Position numbers and translations under genes: made by a program. DNA of 64,000 nt from Rubrivirga litoralis (lineage in GTDB: Bacteria; Bacteroidota; Rhodothermia; Rhodothermales; Rubricoccaceae). The notes under the pieces were generated by a model. It made no database searches and was not told the DNA's origin. It was given only the letters and a program-made list of their open reading frames with translations. The stretch spans positions 39,787 to 103,786 of the forward strand of contig NZ_JAVRHT010000008.1 in assembly GCF_031846415.1 (NCBI RefSeq), given 5' to 3'. Shown piece after piece: positions 52,799 through 60,729 of the stretch; within the stretch, counting starts at the first letter, position 1; the number at the start of each line of letters is the position of its first letter.

Positions 52799-54499
52799 AT
52801 GGATCTGACCTCCCTGTTCGGAGCGCATCCCGAGTGGTTTGGGCCGTTCACCGTGCTCGCCTTCGGCGCGGCCTACCTCACGGCCGTCGTCGTGGGCTAC
52901 CGGCGCGGCTGGCCGCCGGCGGCGTGGCTCCTGGTCCTGGCCGCCGCCGGGATCGGCGGCGTCGTGGGGACGCGGCTGCTCCCGCTCGGCCTCGACGGGC
53001 TCCGCGCGCTCTGGCTCGACGGTGCCCTCCCCGACGCGGGCGTCCGCCGGCTGCCGGGCACCATCGCCGGGGCGCTTGTCGCCGCCGAGGCCGCGCGGCG
53101 CCTGCTGGGCGTCCGGCGGTCGATGCTCGACCCGCTCGCGTCGGCCGGGCTCGTGGGCATCGCCGTGGCCCGCGTCGGGTGCCTGCTGGCCGGCTGCTGC
53201 TTCGGGACGCCGACCGACGGACCGTGGGGCGTGACGTACGCGGCCGGCTCGTTCGTCCACGGGTTCCACCTCGCGCACGGCGTGGTCGAGGGCGGGGCGG
53301 CCGGTCCGGCGCCGGTCCACCCGATCCCGCTCTACGACATCGCGTTCGCGCTCGTCGTGCTGGCGCTCCTGCCGCGGCTCGCGCGCCGGCTCCGCGCGCC
53401 GGGCAGCCTGTGCGGCGCGGTCGTCGGCCTGTACGCCGTGCACCGCTTCGCGCAGGACTTCGTGCGGGCAAACGACGTGACGGCGTGGGGCGGGCTCACG
53501 GCGGTCCAGGTGGGGATGGCGGCCGCGGCCGCGCTCGCCCTCGGGGCCGTCTTGTGGGCCGAGCGGCGCGAGCGGGGCGGGGCGGCCGAGAGCTGGGGTG
53601 GGGCGGACCGCGCGGAGCCCGCCCCGCTCCGGCTCGTGGCGGTCCTGGGCGTGGTCGTCGCTTTGCGCCTCGCCCTCGACGGGTGGCTGACGTCGGCCGA
53701 GGCGGCGGTCCTGCTGATCCGGATCGTGCCGGCGGCGGGCGCCGTCGCCGTCGCCCTGGTGCGGAGCCCGGCCGCCGCCCCGCTCCGGTGGGCGGCGGCG
53801 GGGGTGGCCGGCGCGCTCCCGCTCGTCGCCGGGTTCCAGACCGAGCCGGCGGCCGAGCCGTTCAGTCTGTGGGCCGTCGAGGCGCACGGCGACGTGGGGC
53901 GGTACCAGGAGTTCGACATCTGCAGCGACAACCTCTACCAGTACACGACGGCCGGCGCCGGCGTGGCGCGCGTCTGGGTCGACCCCGAGGCCGAGCGGAC
54001 GCGCGAGGTCGGCGTGCGGGTCTACGGCGGCCGGCAAGCGTTCTCTCCGCGCAGCGATCAGGCGCCGCGTTCGGAGGAGGCCCACGGCTTCGCCGCGGTC
54101 GCTCCGTACGCCCGGGTCGACGAGCGCAACATCGGCGGCTCGCTCGGGCTCCACGTCGGCCGCTCTTCCATTTTGGGGCCGGAGACGGCGACGGTCTTCC
54201 CCTCGGCGGGCCTCCGCCTCGGCCCGCGCCGCGCGCACTTCCTGGTGGGCTTTATGGACGCCCCGCACTTTGGAGCGCCAGCCCCAGCGGTCCACATCGG
54301 CGCGGGGACCGGGCGGCTCACCGCCGACGGCCAGGAGCTCCGTGTGACGGGCGGCGTCTCCGGCTCCGGCTTCTACGTCGCCGGCACGATCCCGGCGGGG
54401 CGGCTCTTCCTCGAACCGATGGGCGCGGTGGCGTCGTCCAACGGCGACTGGATCTACCAGGGCGGCGTCCGGCTCCGCCTCCACCTGCCGGCCGAGTAG
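52799..54499 (+). CDS. Lgt-like membrane protein fused to a C-terminal extracytoplasmic domain
   Basis: A 566-residue protein. Residues 1-250 resemble prolipoprotein diacylglyceryl transferase: many helices, ARVGCLLAGCCFGTPTDGPW in place of the canonical RxGNFxNGE signature, HPIPLYD and HRFAQDFVRAND. Two or three more helices follow (about 280-350). The rest is a soluble beta-rich domain (residues 360-566) with no recognised family. The Cys-Cys signature marks an Lgt-related paralogue rather than the canonical enzyme; activity is uncertain. Confidence 0.65.
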   Translation: MDLTSLFGAHPEWFGPFTVLAFGAAYLTAVVVGYRRGWPPAAWLLVLAAAGIGGVVGTRLLPLGLDGLRALWLDGALPDAGVRRLPGTIAGALVAAEAARRLLGVRRSMLDPLASAGLVGIAVARVGCLLAGCCFGTPTDGPWGVTYAAGSFVHGFHLAHGVVEGGAAGPAPVHPIPLYDIAFALVVLALLPRLARRLRAPGSLCGAVVGLYAVHRFAQDFVRANDVTAWGGLTAVQVGMAAAAALALGAVLWAERRERGGAAESWGGADRAEPAPLRLVAVLGVVVALRLALDGWLTSAEAAVLLIRIVPAAGAVAVALVRSPAAAPLRWAAAGVAGALPLVAGFQTEPAAEPFSLWAVEAHGDVGRYQEFDICSDNLYQYTTAGAGVARVWVDPEAERTREVGVRVYGGRQAFSPRSDQAPRSEEAHGFAAVAPYARVDERNIGGSLGLHVGRSSILGPETATVFPSAGLRLGPRRAHFLVGFMDAPHFGAPAPAVHIGAGTGRLTADGQELRVTGGVSGSGFYVAGTIPAGRLFLEPMGAVASSNGDWIYQGGVRLRLHLPAE

Positions 54500-54623
54500 C
54501 CACCCCGCCCTCACGCGCCGGCGGGGCGGCGGAGGCACGGGCGGGGCGGTCCGCGCAGCACGCCCGCCCCGCCCAGGCGTCGCTGCGGGCGGCCCGCCAC
54601 CCCGCCCGACGGCCACCGGAACA

Positions 54624-54643
54624 CGTCGTTGCATGCAACGACG
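54624..54643. repeat. Palindrome CGTCGTTGCATGCAACGACG
   Basis: A 20-base perfect palindrome: the same GTTGCATGCAAC core as 1000-1017 and 59742-59759, but with outer bases CGTC/GACG instead of CGGC/GCCG. Both sides have changed together, i.e. compensating. Confidence 0.9.
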
Positions 54644-54668
54644 CGACCTCGTCGCGCAGAACCGCCCC

Positions 54669-54710
54669 GGGCGGGGTGGACAACGTGGGGGCAACTCGGC
54701 CGCCCCGCCC
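54669..54710. repeat. Dispersed repeat GGGCGGGGTGGACAAC (copy 2)
   Basis: It matches 31418-31459 at nearly all positions. TTGACA follows in the next bases and begins the promoter-like element at 54711. Confidence 0.8.
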
Positions 54711-54738
54711 TTGACAGCGCGGGCGGGGCGGTCATCTT
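54711..54738 (+). promoter_or_regulatory. Promoter-like TTGACA-N16-CATCTT without a downstream gene
   Basis: TTGACA (54711-54716), 16 bases holding a GC box, CATCTT (54733-54738). No plus-strand gene follows before the convergent helicase gene. Transcription from here would run antisense into the helicase's 3' end through the GTACCCC array. Confidence 0.45.
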
Positions 54739-54740
54739 CC

Positions 54741-54788
54741 CGTACCCCGTACCCCGTACCCCGTACCCCGTACCCCGTACCCCGTACC
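54741..54788. repeat. Heptamer tandem array GTACCCC
   Basis: About seven perfect units. The array ends 2 bases before the stop codon of the convergent helicase gene (54791-54793). Related GTACCC words occur at the argH start (20878-20965) and at 57325-57412. Confidence 0.95.
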
Positions 54789-54790
54789 CG

Positions 54791-56542
54791 CTACACCAGC
54801 CGCCCCGCCCGGAGCGACCGCTCCAGCCACGTCCGCTTTTTGTCCAGCTCGACGAGGCTCGCCGCCGCCTGCGGCTGCCCCTGAATCCGCCGCTTCCACG
54901 CCGCGTGGACCTGGCGGACCGAGACGTCGGCGGCGAACGAGAGCTCCTTGGCGAGCTCGGCGCACGCCTGGCGCAGCTCGCGCTCGCGCGCGGCCACGTC
55001 GATGGCCTGGGGGCGCGGGGCGGGGCGGGGCACGTCCTGGTGGAAGTCGGACGACGAGCGGTAGCCCGGCATCTGCTCCAGGCTGTGCGTCTGGCTCGCG
55101 CCCTGGCGGACCGACTTGAGCTCCCACACGCTGACGTCCGTTTTCTCGACCGTCGCGCCCTCCCCGCCCCCGGTCGCCTTGGACTGCTTGACGCCCGTTT
55201 GCTCCTCGGCCGCGATCCACCGCAGCGTGTCGACCACGCCCGAGTCGTCGGCGGCGTAGAGGTCGCAGCGGTTGGCCTCCTCGGGCCATTGCGGCACGTA
55301 GCGCATCCCGCGGAACACCTGCTGCATCGTCTTCCCGACGGCGCGGACGAGGTCCGCCTTCACCAGCACCGAGATGGGCTTGATGTCCGTCCCCTCGCCG
55401 ATCATGTCGACCTGGACCATGACGTCGAGCCCGCCCTCGCGGTAGGCGTCGAGCAACTGCTGCCGCTCGCCGGCGGCCACGTCCTGGCCGATCCGGGCGG
55501 AGCGGACGTCGGGGTAGCGGCGGCGGACGAAGTCGAGGATGGCCGCCGCGTGCGCGTTCGACATCGCGATGACGAGCATCTGGTGGTCGCGGTAGCCGGC
55601 GTAGCTCCCGGACCGCGCCATCTGCCGCGCGAGCTGCCCTCGCTTTTCGGCGAACCGCGCGAACGCCGGCCCGAGCAGCGTCTCGAGGTAGACCTCGTGG
55701 AACCGGAGCTTCCGCCGCGCGAGGTACGCGTCGACGTCCTTGGTCGCCTCGGCGTCCTCGCGGAGCTGCGAGAGCGAGATCTCGACCTCCTCGCCCGTGT
55801 CCGTCCTGACCATCCGCACCGCGTAGTCGACCACGTGGGCGTCGACGCGCTTGAGGATGCCGCCCTCGGCGTGGGCCTCGCGCATCCCGACCTCGTGGAG
55901 CGCGTCGTAGTACTCGAAGCCCTCGGAGTCGACCGTCGTGGGCACGCCGAACAGCGTCTTGCTGTCGCCGCGCATGGGCGTGCCCGAGAGCGCCACGCTC
56001 GCCGCGTGCGGGAACCGCTCAATGGCCCGCGCCCACGTCCCGTCCGTCGCCAGGTGGTGGACCTCGTCGAACACGAAGAGCGCCTTGGCCCGCTTGCAGT
56101 ACTCGACGAGCGCGTCGTTCCCACGCTCGCCGCTCGCGTACTGGTAGGTCGTCACCACGACCTCGGTGTCGAGGTTCTTGAGGAACACCCGGTCCGAGTC
56201 CGCCGCGCAGTACGTGACCGCCCCGCCCCCGAGCCAGTGGAAGACCTGGGCGAGCTCGTCGGCGTCGGCGTACTGGTCGCGGAGGTTGCCGCGGGGGACG
56301 AAGACCACGAGCCGGTCGCAGACGCCGAGCGCGCGCGCGACGACGTAGGCCGAGAGCGCCGTAATCGTCTTGCCGTAGCCCGGGACAAACACGCCGAGCG
56401 CGTTCCGCTCGCCCCGTTCGAGCGCCGCCGCCCACTTTTCCAGGAACGCCCGCTGCCCCTCGCGGAACGCGAACCCGTCGCGGAGCCGGACGCCGGGGAG
56501 GGCGTCCGCCGACGGCGGCAGCGGGCGGGCGGGGAGCGACAC
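54791..56542 (-). CDS. SF2 DEAD/DEAH-type helicase
   Basis: A 583-residue helicase of the XPB/SSL2 or type III restriction-like layout. It has FREGQRAFLEKW, an unusual Walker A GVFVPGYGKT (Tyr in the GxGKT loop), DEVH in FVFDEVHHLATD, SGTPMRGD (motif III region) and VQVDMIGEGTDI. QVFRGMRYVPQ stands in place of QxxGRxxR (motif VI). Such stand-alone helicases occur in repair and in defence islands; no nuclease or methylase neighbour is present. GTG start. A C-terminal helical tail (470-583) is unique. The gene is divergent from the BLUF gene. Confidence 0.82.
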   Translation of the reverse strand: MSLPARPLPPSADALPGVRLRDGFAFREGQRAFLEKWAAALERGERNALGVFVPGYGKTITALSAYVVARALGVCDRLVVFVPRGNLRDQYADADELAQVFHWLGGGAVTYCAADSDRVFLKNLDTEVVVTTYQYASGERGNDALVEYCKRAKALFVFDEVHHLATDGTWARAIERFPHAASVALSGTPMRGDSKTLFGVPTTVDSEGFEYYDALHEVGMREAHAEGGILKRVDAHVVDYAVRMVRTDTGEEVEISLSQLREDAEATKDVDAYLARRKLRFHEVYLETLLGPAFARFAEKRGQLARQMARSGSYAGYRDHQMLVIAMSNAHAAAILDFVRRRYPDVRSARIGQDVAAGERQQLLDAYREGGLDVMVQVDMIGEGTDIKPISVLVKADLVRAVGKTMQQVFRGMRYVPQWPEEANRCDLYAADDSGVVDTLRWIAAEEQTGVKQSKATGGGEGATVEKTDVSVWELKSVRQGASQTHSLEQMPGYRSSSDFHQDVPRPAPRPQAIDVAARERELRQACAELAKELSFAADVSVRQVHAAWKRRIQGQPQAAASLVELDKKRTWLERSLRAGRLV

Positions 56543-56709
56543 GGGAGCGATCTGCGGGGGCCGTCCAACCTACGCCCGCCCCGCCCCCGGCCGGGCGGGG
56601 CGGGGCGGAGCGGCGGGGAAATCTCGGCGGACCCGCGGCCTGGGCGGCGGCCCGCGTGCCGGAATCCCCCACCCCGCCCCCGGGGCGACCCGGGGAAATG
56701 GGCGGCCGG

Positions 56710-56737
56710 TTGAGGAACGGGGCGGGGCGGCGATACC
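56710..56737 (+). promoter_or_regulatory. Promoter for the BLUF gene
   Basis: TTGAGG (56710-56715), 16 bases ending in a GC box, GATACC (56732-56737), 25 bases before the ATG at 56763. Confidence 0.5.
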
Positions 56738-56762
56738 CCCGGGAGATCACCGCAGCGTTCGC

Positions 56763-57203
56763 ATGTCTTCCGCCCCCCTCGTCCAGGTCGTCTACGGCTC
56801 CGCCACGCCCCACCTGCTGAGCCGCGACGAACTCCTCGACATCCTCCGCGTGAGCCGCCGCAACAACGCGGCCGCCGGCGTCACCGGCGCCCTCCTCTAC
56901 ACCGAGGGCAACGTGATGCAGGTGCTCGAAGGCCCCGGCCCGGCCGTCGAGGCGACCTATGCCCGGATCGCCCGCGACCCCCGCCACCACCGCGTGCTCC
57001 CGCTCATCCGCGGGCCGGTCGAGGCCCGGTCGTTCCCGGACTGGTCGATGGGGCTCTGCGACGTCCACGGGCTGGACGACGAGGACCGGGCTGCGACGCG
57101 GTCGCTCCTCGACCTCACGGCGCCGGGGCCGGACCGGGCACGGCGCCTGCTGGCCTCGTTCCGCGCGCTCCTCCCCGGCGTGCGCACGCACGTCCCCGGC
57201 TGA
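56763..57203 (+). CDS. BLUF-domain blue-light receptor
   Basis: A 146-residue single-domain flavin photoreceptor. VVYGSAT holds the Tyr of the hydrogen-bond network, RRNNAAAGVTGALLY the flavin-contacting Asn, and NVMQVLEG the switching Gln. FPDWSMG closes the domain. No output domain is fused, so it must signal by protein contact. The divergent SF2 helicase is the nearest gene; whether they interact is unknown. With the photolyase at 1647, the window encodes two blue-light flavoproteins. Confidence 0.93.
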   Translation: MSSAPLVQVVYGSATPHLLSRDELLDILRVSRRNNAAAGVTGALLYTEGNVMQVLEGPGPAVEATYARIARDPRHHRVLPLIRGPVEARSFPDWSMGLCDVHGLDDEDRAATRSLLDLTAPGPDRARRLLASFRALLPGVRTHVPG

Positions 57204-57420
57204 CGGCCCCAGCACGCGACCGCCCCGCCCCGACGTGCGGGCGGGGCGGCTAGGGGGTGCGGCCACCCCGCCCCCGACGTGGGCAGCGGGCGGGGCGGCT
57301 AGAAAGTGCGCTAGAGCAACGGCAGGTAGGTACAGGGTGCTCGGCACGAGGTACGCGCGCGTCGAGGTCAGATCGGACCGTACCTCGTACCCGGTACCCC
57401 GTACCCACCCGGAGGGTGCG

Positions 57421-59418
57421 CTAGAGGGTGCGGACGTTGTCGGTCGGGTCGTCGTCGGGGAGGTCGCCCGTGGGGTCGATCCGGGCCGAGACCACGGTCC
57501 GGCCGTCCAGCTCGACGCGGGCGGCCGTCGTGTCGGTCCCGAAGTAGGCCTCGGCCGGGACCGTGACAACTTCGGTGGTCCCGTCCGCGAACCGGAACTC
57601 GACCGTCGTGGGCAGCACCTGCGCGCCCCGGTTCTCGACCGTCGCCACCGCCCGGCCGTCGACGACGTCGAGGGCGACGAGCGCCTGGTCGAACAGGCCA
57701 GTCTCGTAGAACCACCCGCGCCAGAACCAGCTCAGGTCCTCGCCGGTCACGTCCTCGATCGTGCGGAAAAAGTCGGCCGGCTGCGGGTGCTTGTACGCCC
57801 ACCGCTGGATGTACTCCTCGAAGGCCTCGTCGAAGCGCTCCGGCCCGACGACCGTGTTGCGGAGGAGCAGGAGCCCCTTCGCCGGCTTCCGGTAGGCCAG
57901 CCACCCGAGGGCGGGGCGGCGGATCCGGTCGGGGTACGTCATGATCGGCTGGTCGACCGCGTACGGCTGGCGCGCGAAGTCCGCCGCCGCCGGCCCCTCG
58001 GTGAGCCGGATCACGCGGGCCGAGTCGGCTTGGCCGTAGCCGGCGATCGTCGGGTCCGGGTTGGCGTCGTAGAACTCGCGGTTGGCGAACGTGTTGAGGT
58101 AGCTGTTGAAGCCCTCGTCCATCCAGGCGTAGCGGCGCTCGTCGGAGCCCACGATCATCGGGAACCAGTTGTGGCCGAGCTCGTGGTCGATGACCCCGAA
58201 CAGGCTCATAAACCGGGCGTCGACGCCCGAAAAGTGGAGCATCGGGTACTCCATGCCGCCCACGACGCCGGCCACCGAGATGGCGACGGGGTAGGGGTAG
58301 GGGTACCAGCGGCTGTTGGCGAGGATGGAGGCGCGGCCGAACCGCGTGGCCTCCTCCCAGCCGGGGTTGTCGGGCGTGCCCACGCCCTCGGACGGGTAGG
58401 CGCTCAGGATCAGGACGTCGTTCGTCGTGCCGTCCTCCAGCTCGACGGCGGCGTTCGCGCCGTCGAGGATGAAGGCGTCCGAAGCCGCCCACGCCACGTC
58501 GCGAACGTTCTCGGCCCGGTAGCGCCACGTGGTCATGCCCCCGGCGGGGCGGGCGCGGCCGACCTCGTCGGGCTCGACGATGTAGACGCGGTCGGGGCTC
58601 TGGCGCACGCGCGCCAGCCGCTCGCGCTGGACGTCGGTGTAGACCTCGCCTTCGTTCAAGAGCTCGCCGGTGCCGACGACCGTCATCGACGAGGGCACCG
58701 TCACGTCGTACTCGAAGTCGCCGTAGCCCAGGTAGAACTCGCCCTGGCCGAGGTACGGGAGCGGGTTCCAGCCGTGGACGTCATCGTAGACGGCCACGCG
58801 CGGGTACCACTGGGCGAACTCGTAGACGGTCCCGGCGGCGGTCTCGAGCCGGCCCATCCGGTCGGCCCCGTACTCGGGCACGACGAACGAGTACGGCACG
58901 ACCACCTCGACCGTCCCGCCGTTGTCGCGGAGCGGGGCGGGGAGGTCGATCCGCATCCGCGTGTCGGTCACGACCGGCGTCACGGGCTGGCCGCCCGCGG
59001 TGACGGTCCCGATCTGGTAGCCGCCCTCGGGGAACGACCCGCGCCACCGGCTGTCGGGCGGCGTGCGGAGCGCGCCCCGCGAGGCGGGCGCGAACAGGTT
59101 CTGCTCGAGGTGCATCCACAGGTAGTCGAGCGCCTGCGGGCTGTTGTTCGTGTAGGTCAGCCGGACGGTCCCGGTGACGGTGTGGGTCGTCGTGTCGAGG
59201 GCGGCCTCGATGCGGTAGTCGTTCTCGTTCTGCCAGTAGGCCGGGCCGGGGCGCCCGTCGGCGGCGCGGTACTGGTTGGGCGTCGGGAGCACGAGCGGCG
59301 CGAACAGGGCGTCGTTCGTCTCGTCGAACGCGACGTTCTGGGCGAGGGCCGGGGCGGCGGCGAGGACGAGCGCGGTGAGGAGCGCGGTCGGGGCCAGCGC
59401 GGACAGGCGGGGAGTCAT
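57421..59418 (-). CDS. Secreted M1-family metallopeptidase
   Basis: A 665-residue zinc aminopeptidase-like protein: signal peptide (1-27, ALAQ), N-terminal beta domain (ALDYLWMHLEQNLFAP) and a gluzincin catalytic domain with GVVGGMEYPM (GAMEN-like), HELGHNWFPMIVG and the third ligand Glu in WMDEGFNSY. It probably degrades peptides outside the inner membrane. The C-terminal beta domain ends in DPTDNVRTL. ATG at 59418. It is convergent with BLUF; GTACCC-like words lie between the two. Confidence 0.92.
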   Translation of the reverse strand: MTPRLSALAPTALLTALVLAAAPALAQNVAFDETNDALFAPLVLPTPNQYRAADGRPGPAYWQNENDYRIEAALDTTTHTVTGTVRLTYTNNSPQALDYLWMHLEQNLFAPASRGALRTPPDSRWRGSFPEGGYQIGTVTAGGQPVTPVVTDTRMRIDLPAPLRDNGGTVEVVVPYSFVVPEYGADRMGRLETAAGTVYEFAQWYPRVAVYDDVHGWNPLPYLGQGEFYLGYGDFEYDVTVPSSMTVVGTGELLNEGEVYTDVQRERLARVRQSPDRVYIVEPDEVGRARPAGGMTTWRYRAENVRDVAWAASDAFILDGANAAVELEDGTTNDVLILSAYPSEGVGTPDNPGWEEATRFGRASILANSRWYPYPYPVAISVAGVVGGMEYPMLHFSGVDARFMSLFGVIDHELGHNWFPMIVGSDERRYAWMDEGFNSYLNTFANREFYDANPDPTIAGYGQADSARVIRLTEGPAAADFARQPYAVDQPIMTYPDRIRRPALGWLAYRKPAKGLLLLRNTVVGPERFDEAFEEYIQRWAYKHPQPADFFRTIEDVTGEDLSWFWRGWFYETGLFDQALVALDVVDGRAVATVENRGAQVLPTTVEFRFADGTTEVVTVPAEAYFGTDTTAARVELDGRTVVSARIDPTGDLPDDDPTDNVRTL

Positions 59419-59602
59419 AAAGGGGCGGAGTGGGGGCGGGGTGGCGCTGCGGGAACGTAGCCACCGGCGGGGGCGCCGGAGTAACGCCCGCCCCGCCCGT
59501 CCGCGTACGGGGTCGTCCCACCTGCAGGTCGGGTAGCGGACCGGGGGCGGGGTGGAGGTCAACGCGGGCGGGGCGGCTGAAGGTGGCCGAACGTCGTTGC
59601 GA

Positions 59603-59690
59603 AGCGGCGGCAGTCCCCCTCCTGGCCACCGCGCAGCGTCGGCGCAGCCAGGAGGGGCTAGGGGTGGTTGTCGGGCAGGCGGGGCGGTCT
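59603..59690. repeat. Dispersed repeat with CCCCTCCTGGC/GCCAGGAGGGG arms
   Basis: The longest of three copies: arms 59616-59626 and 59647-59657 around CACCGCGCAGCGTCGGCGCA, then AGGGGTGGTTGTCGGGC and a GC box. Confidence 0.85.
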
Positions 59691-59740
59691 GGGCGGGCGC
59701 CGCCCCGCCCGCTGCCGCCCCGCCCGCGCGCCGAGCCCGA

Positions 59741-59760
59741 CGGCGTTGCATGCAACGCCG
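59741..59760. repeat. Palindrome CGGCGTTGCATGCAACGCCG
   Basis: A 20-base perfect palindrome, same as at 1000-1017, followed by CTACGG. Confidence 0.9.
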
Positions 59761-59883
59761 CTACGGCCGCCGCCCCGCCCGTGCCGTGGGCGGGGTGGTT
59801 CACGGGCTGCCCGCCGCCCCACTTTCACGCCCGGCTGAAAACTCCGCGCGCCGTGCGTCGTGCTACGCCGCCGCCCCGACGCC

Positions 59884-60651
59884 ATGCCCGCCCGCCCCGC
59901 CCCGCCCGACGCCGACGCCCCCGCCGCGGACGCCGTGCTCGACCTCCGCGACGTCCGCAAGGGGTACCGCGAGGGGGACGCCACGCGCGACGTGCTCCGC
60001 GGCGCGTCCATGCGCCTCGGGCGCGGCACCGTCGGCGCGCTCGTCGGGCGGAGCGGGGCGGGCAAGTCGACCGTCCTCAACCTGATCTCGGGCATCGACC
60101 AACCCGACGACGGGGCGGTCGTCGTGGACGGGCAGCACCTCGAACGGCTCTCGGAGCGCGAGCGGACCCTGTTCCGCCGCCGCCACATCGGGTTCGTGTT
60201 CCAGTTCTACAACCTCGTCCCCACGCTGACCGTCGCCGAGAACGTCCGCTTCCTCCTCGACCTCAACCGGGCGCCCGACGCCGAGGCCCGCGCGGCGTCA
60301 CTGCTCGCGGACGTCGGTCTGGCGGACCGCGCGGACGCCTTCCCGGACCGGCTCTCGGGCGGCGAGCAGCAGCGGGTCGCCATCGCCCGGGCGCTTGCCC
60401 ACGACCCCGCCCTCGTCCTCGCCGACGAGCCCACGGGCGACCTCGACGCCCGGACCGGCCGCCAGATCCTCGACCTCCTCGAAGCCATGACGCGCGAGCG
60501 CGGGCGGACGCTGCTCATGGTCACGCACGACGAGAACACGCTCGACCGCGTCGACACCGTGTTCCGCCTCGCCGACGGGCGGCTGGAGAGGGAAGAGGGA
60601 GGGGGGAAGCGGCAGGAGTGCGCGCCTCGCCCCGTGGCGGCGCGCGACTGA
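59884..60651 (+). CDS. ABC exporter ATP-binding protein (LolD/MacB type)
   Basis: A 255-residue ATPase: Walker A GRSGAGKST, Q-loop FQFYNLVPTLT, signature LSGGEQQR, Walker B LVLADEPTGDLD and H-loop VTHDE. The spacing and the TGDLD ending are typical of MacB/LolD family ATPases that pair with FtsX-fold permeases, and such a permease gene follows after 78 bases. Likely substrates are lipoproteins or small envelope-active compounds. ATG at 59884 follows a GC box. Confidence 0.92.
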   Translation: MPARPAPPDADAPAADAVLDLRDVRKGYREGDATRDVLRGASMRLGRGTVGALVGRSGAGKSTVLNLISGIDQPDDGAVVVDGQHLERLSERERTLFRRRHIGFVFQFYNLVPTLTVAENVRFLLDLNRAPDAEARAASLLADVGLADRADAFPDRLSGGEQQRVAIARALAHDPALVLADEPTGDLDARTGRQILDLLEAMTRERGRTLLMVTHDENTLDRVDTVFRLADGRLEREEGGGKRQECAPRPVAARD

Positions 60652-60729
60652 CCGCCCCGCCCCCTCACAGAGCAGACGTCGGAGGAGGCCGCCCCGCCCC
60701 GACGGTCTTTCCCCCTTGCCTCATCCCCC

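Larger units (their letters stand above)
59419..59883. other. 465-base gene-free repeat cluster between divergent genes
   Basis: Besides GC boxes it holds the CCCCTCCTGGC/GCCAGGAGGGG repeat (59603-59690) and the palindrome CGGCGTTGCATGCAACGCCG (59741-59760). Open frames here are not supported by family similarity. Confidence 0.8.

Noticed and set aside
54629..56713. A 694-codon plus-strand frame antisense to the SF2 helicase
   Set aside because: No domain, repetitive Arg/Val/Leu composition, and the helicase motifs on the other strand are complete. Only the promoter-like TTGACA element upstream keeps antisense transcription open.
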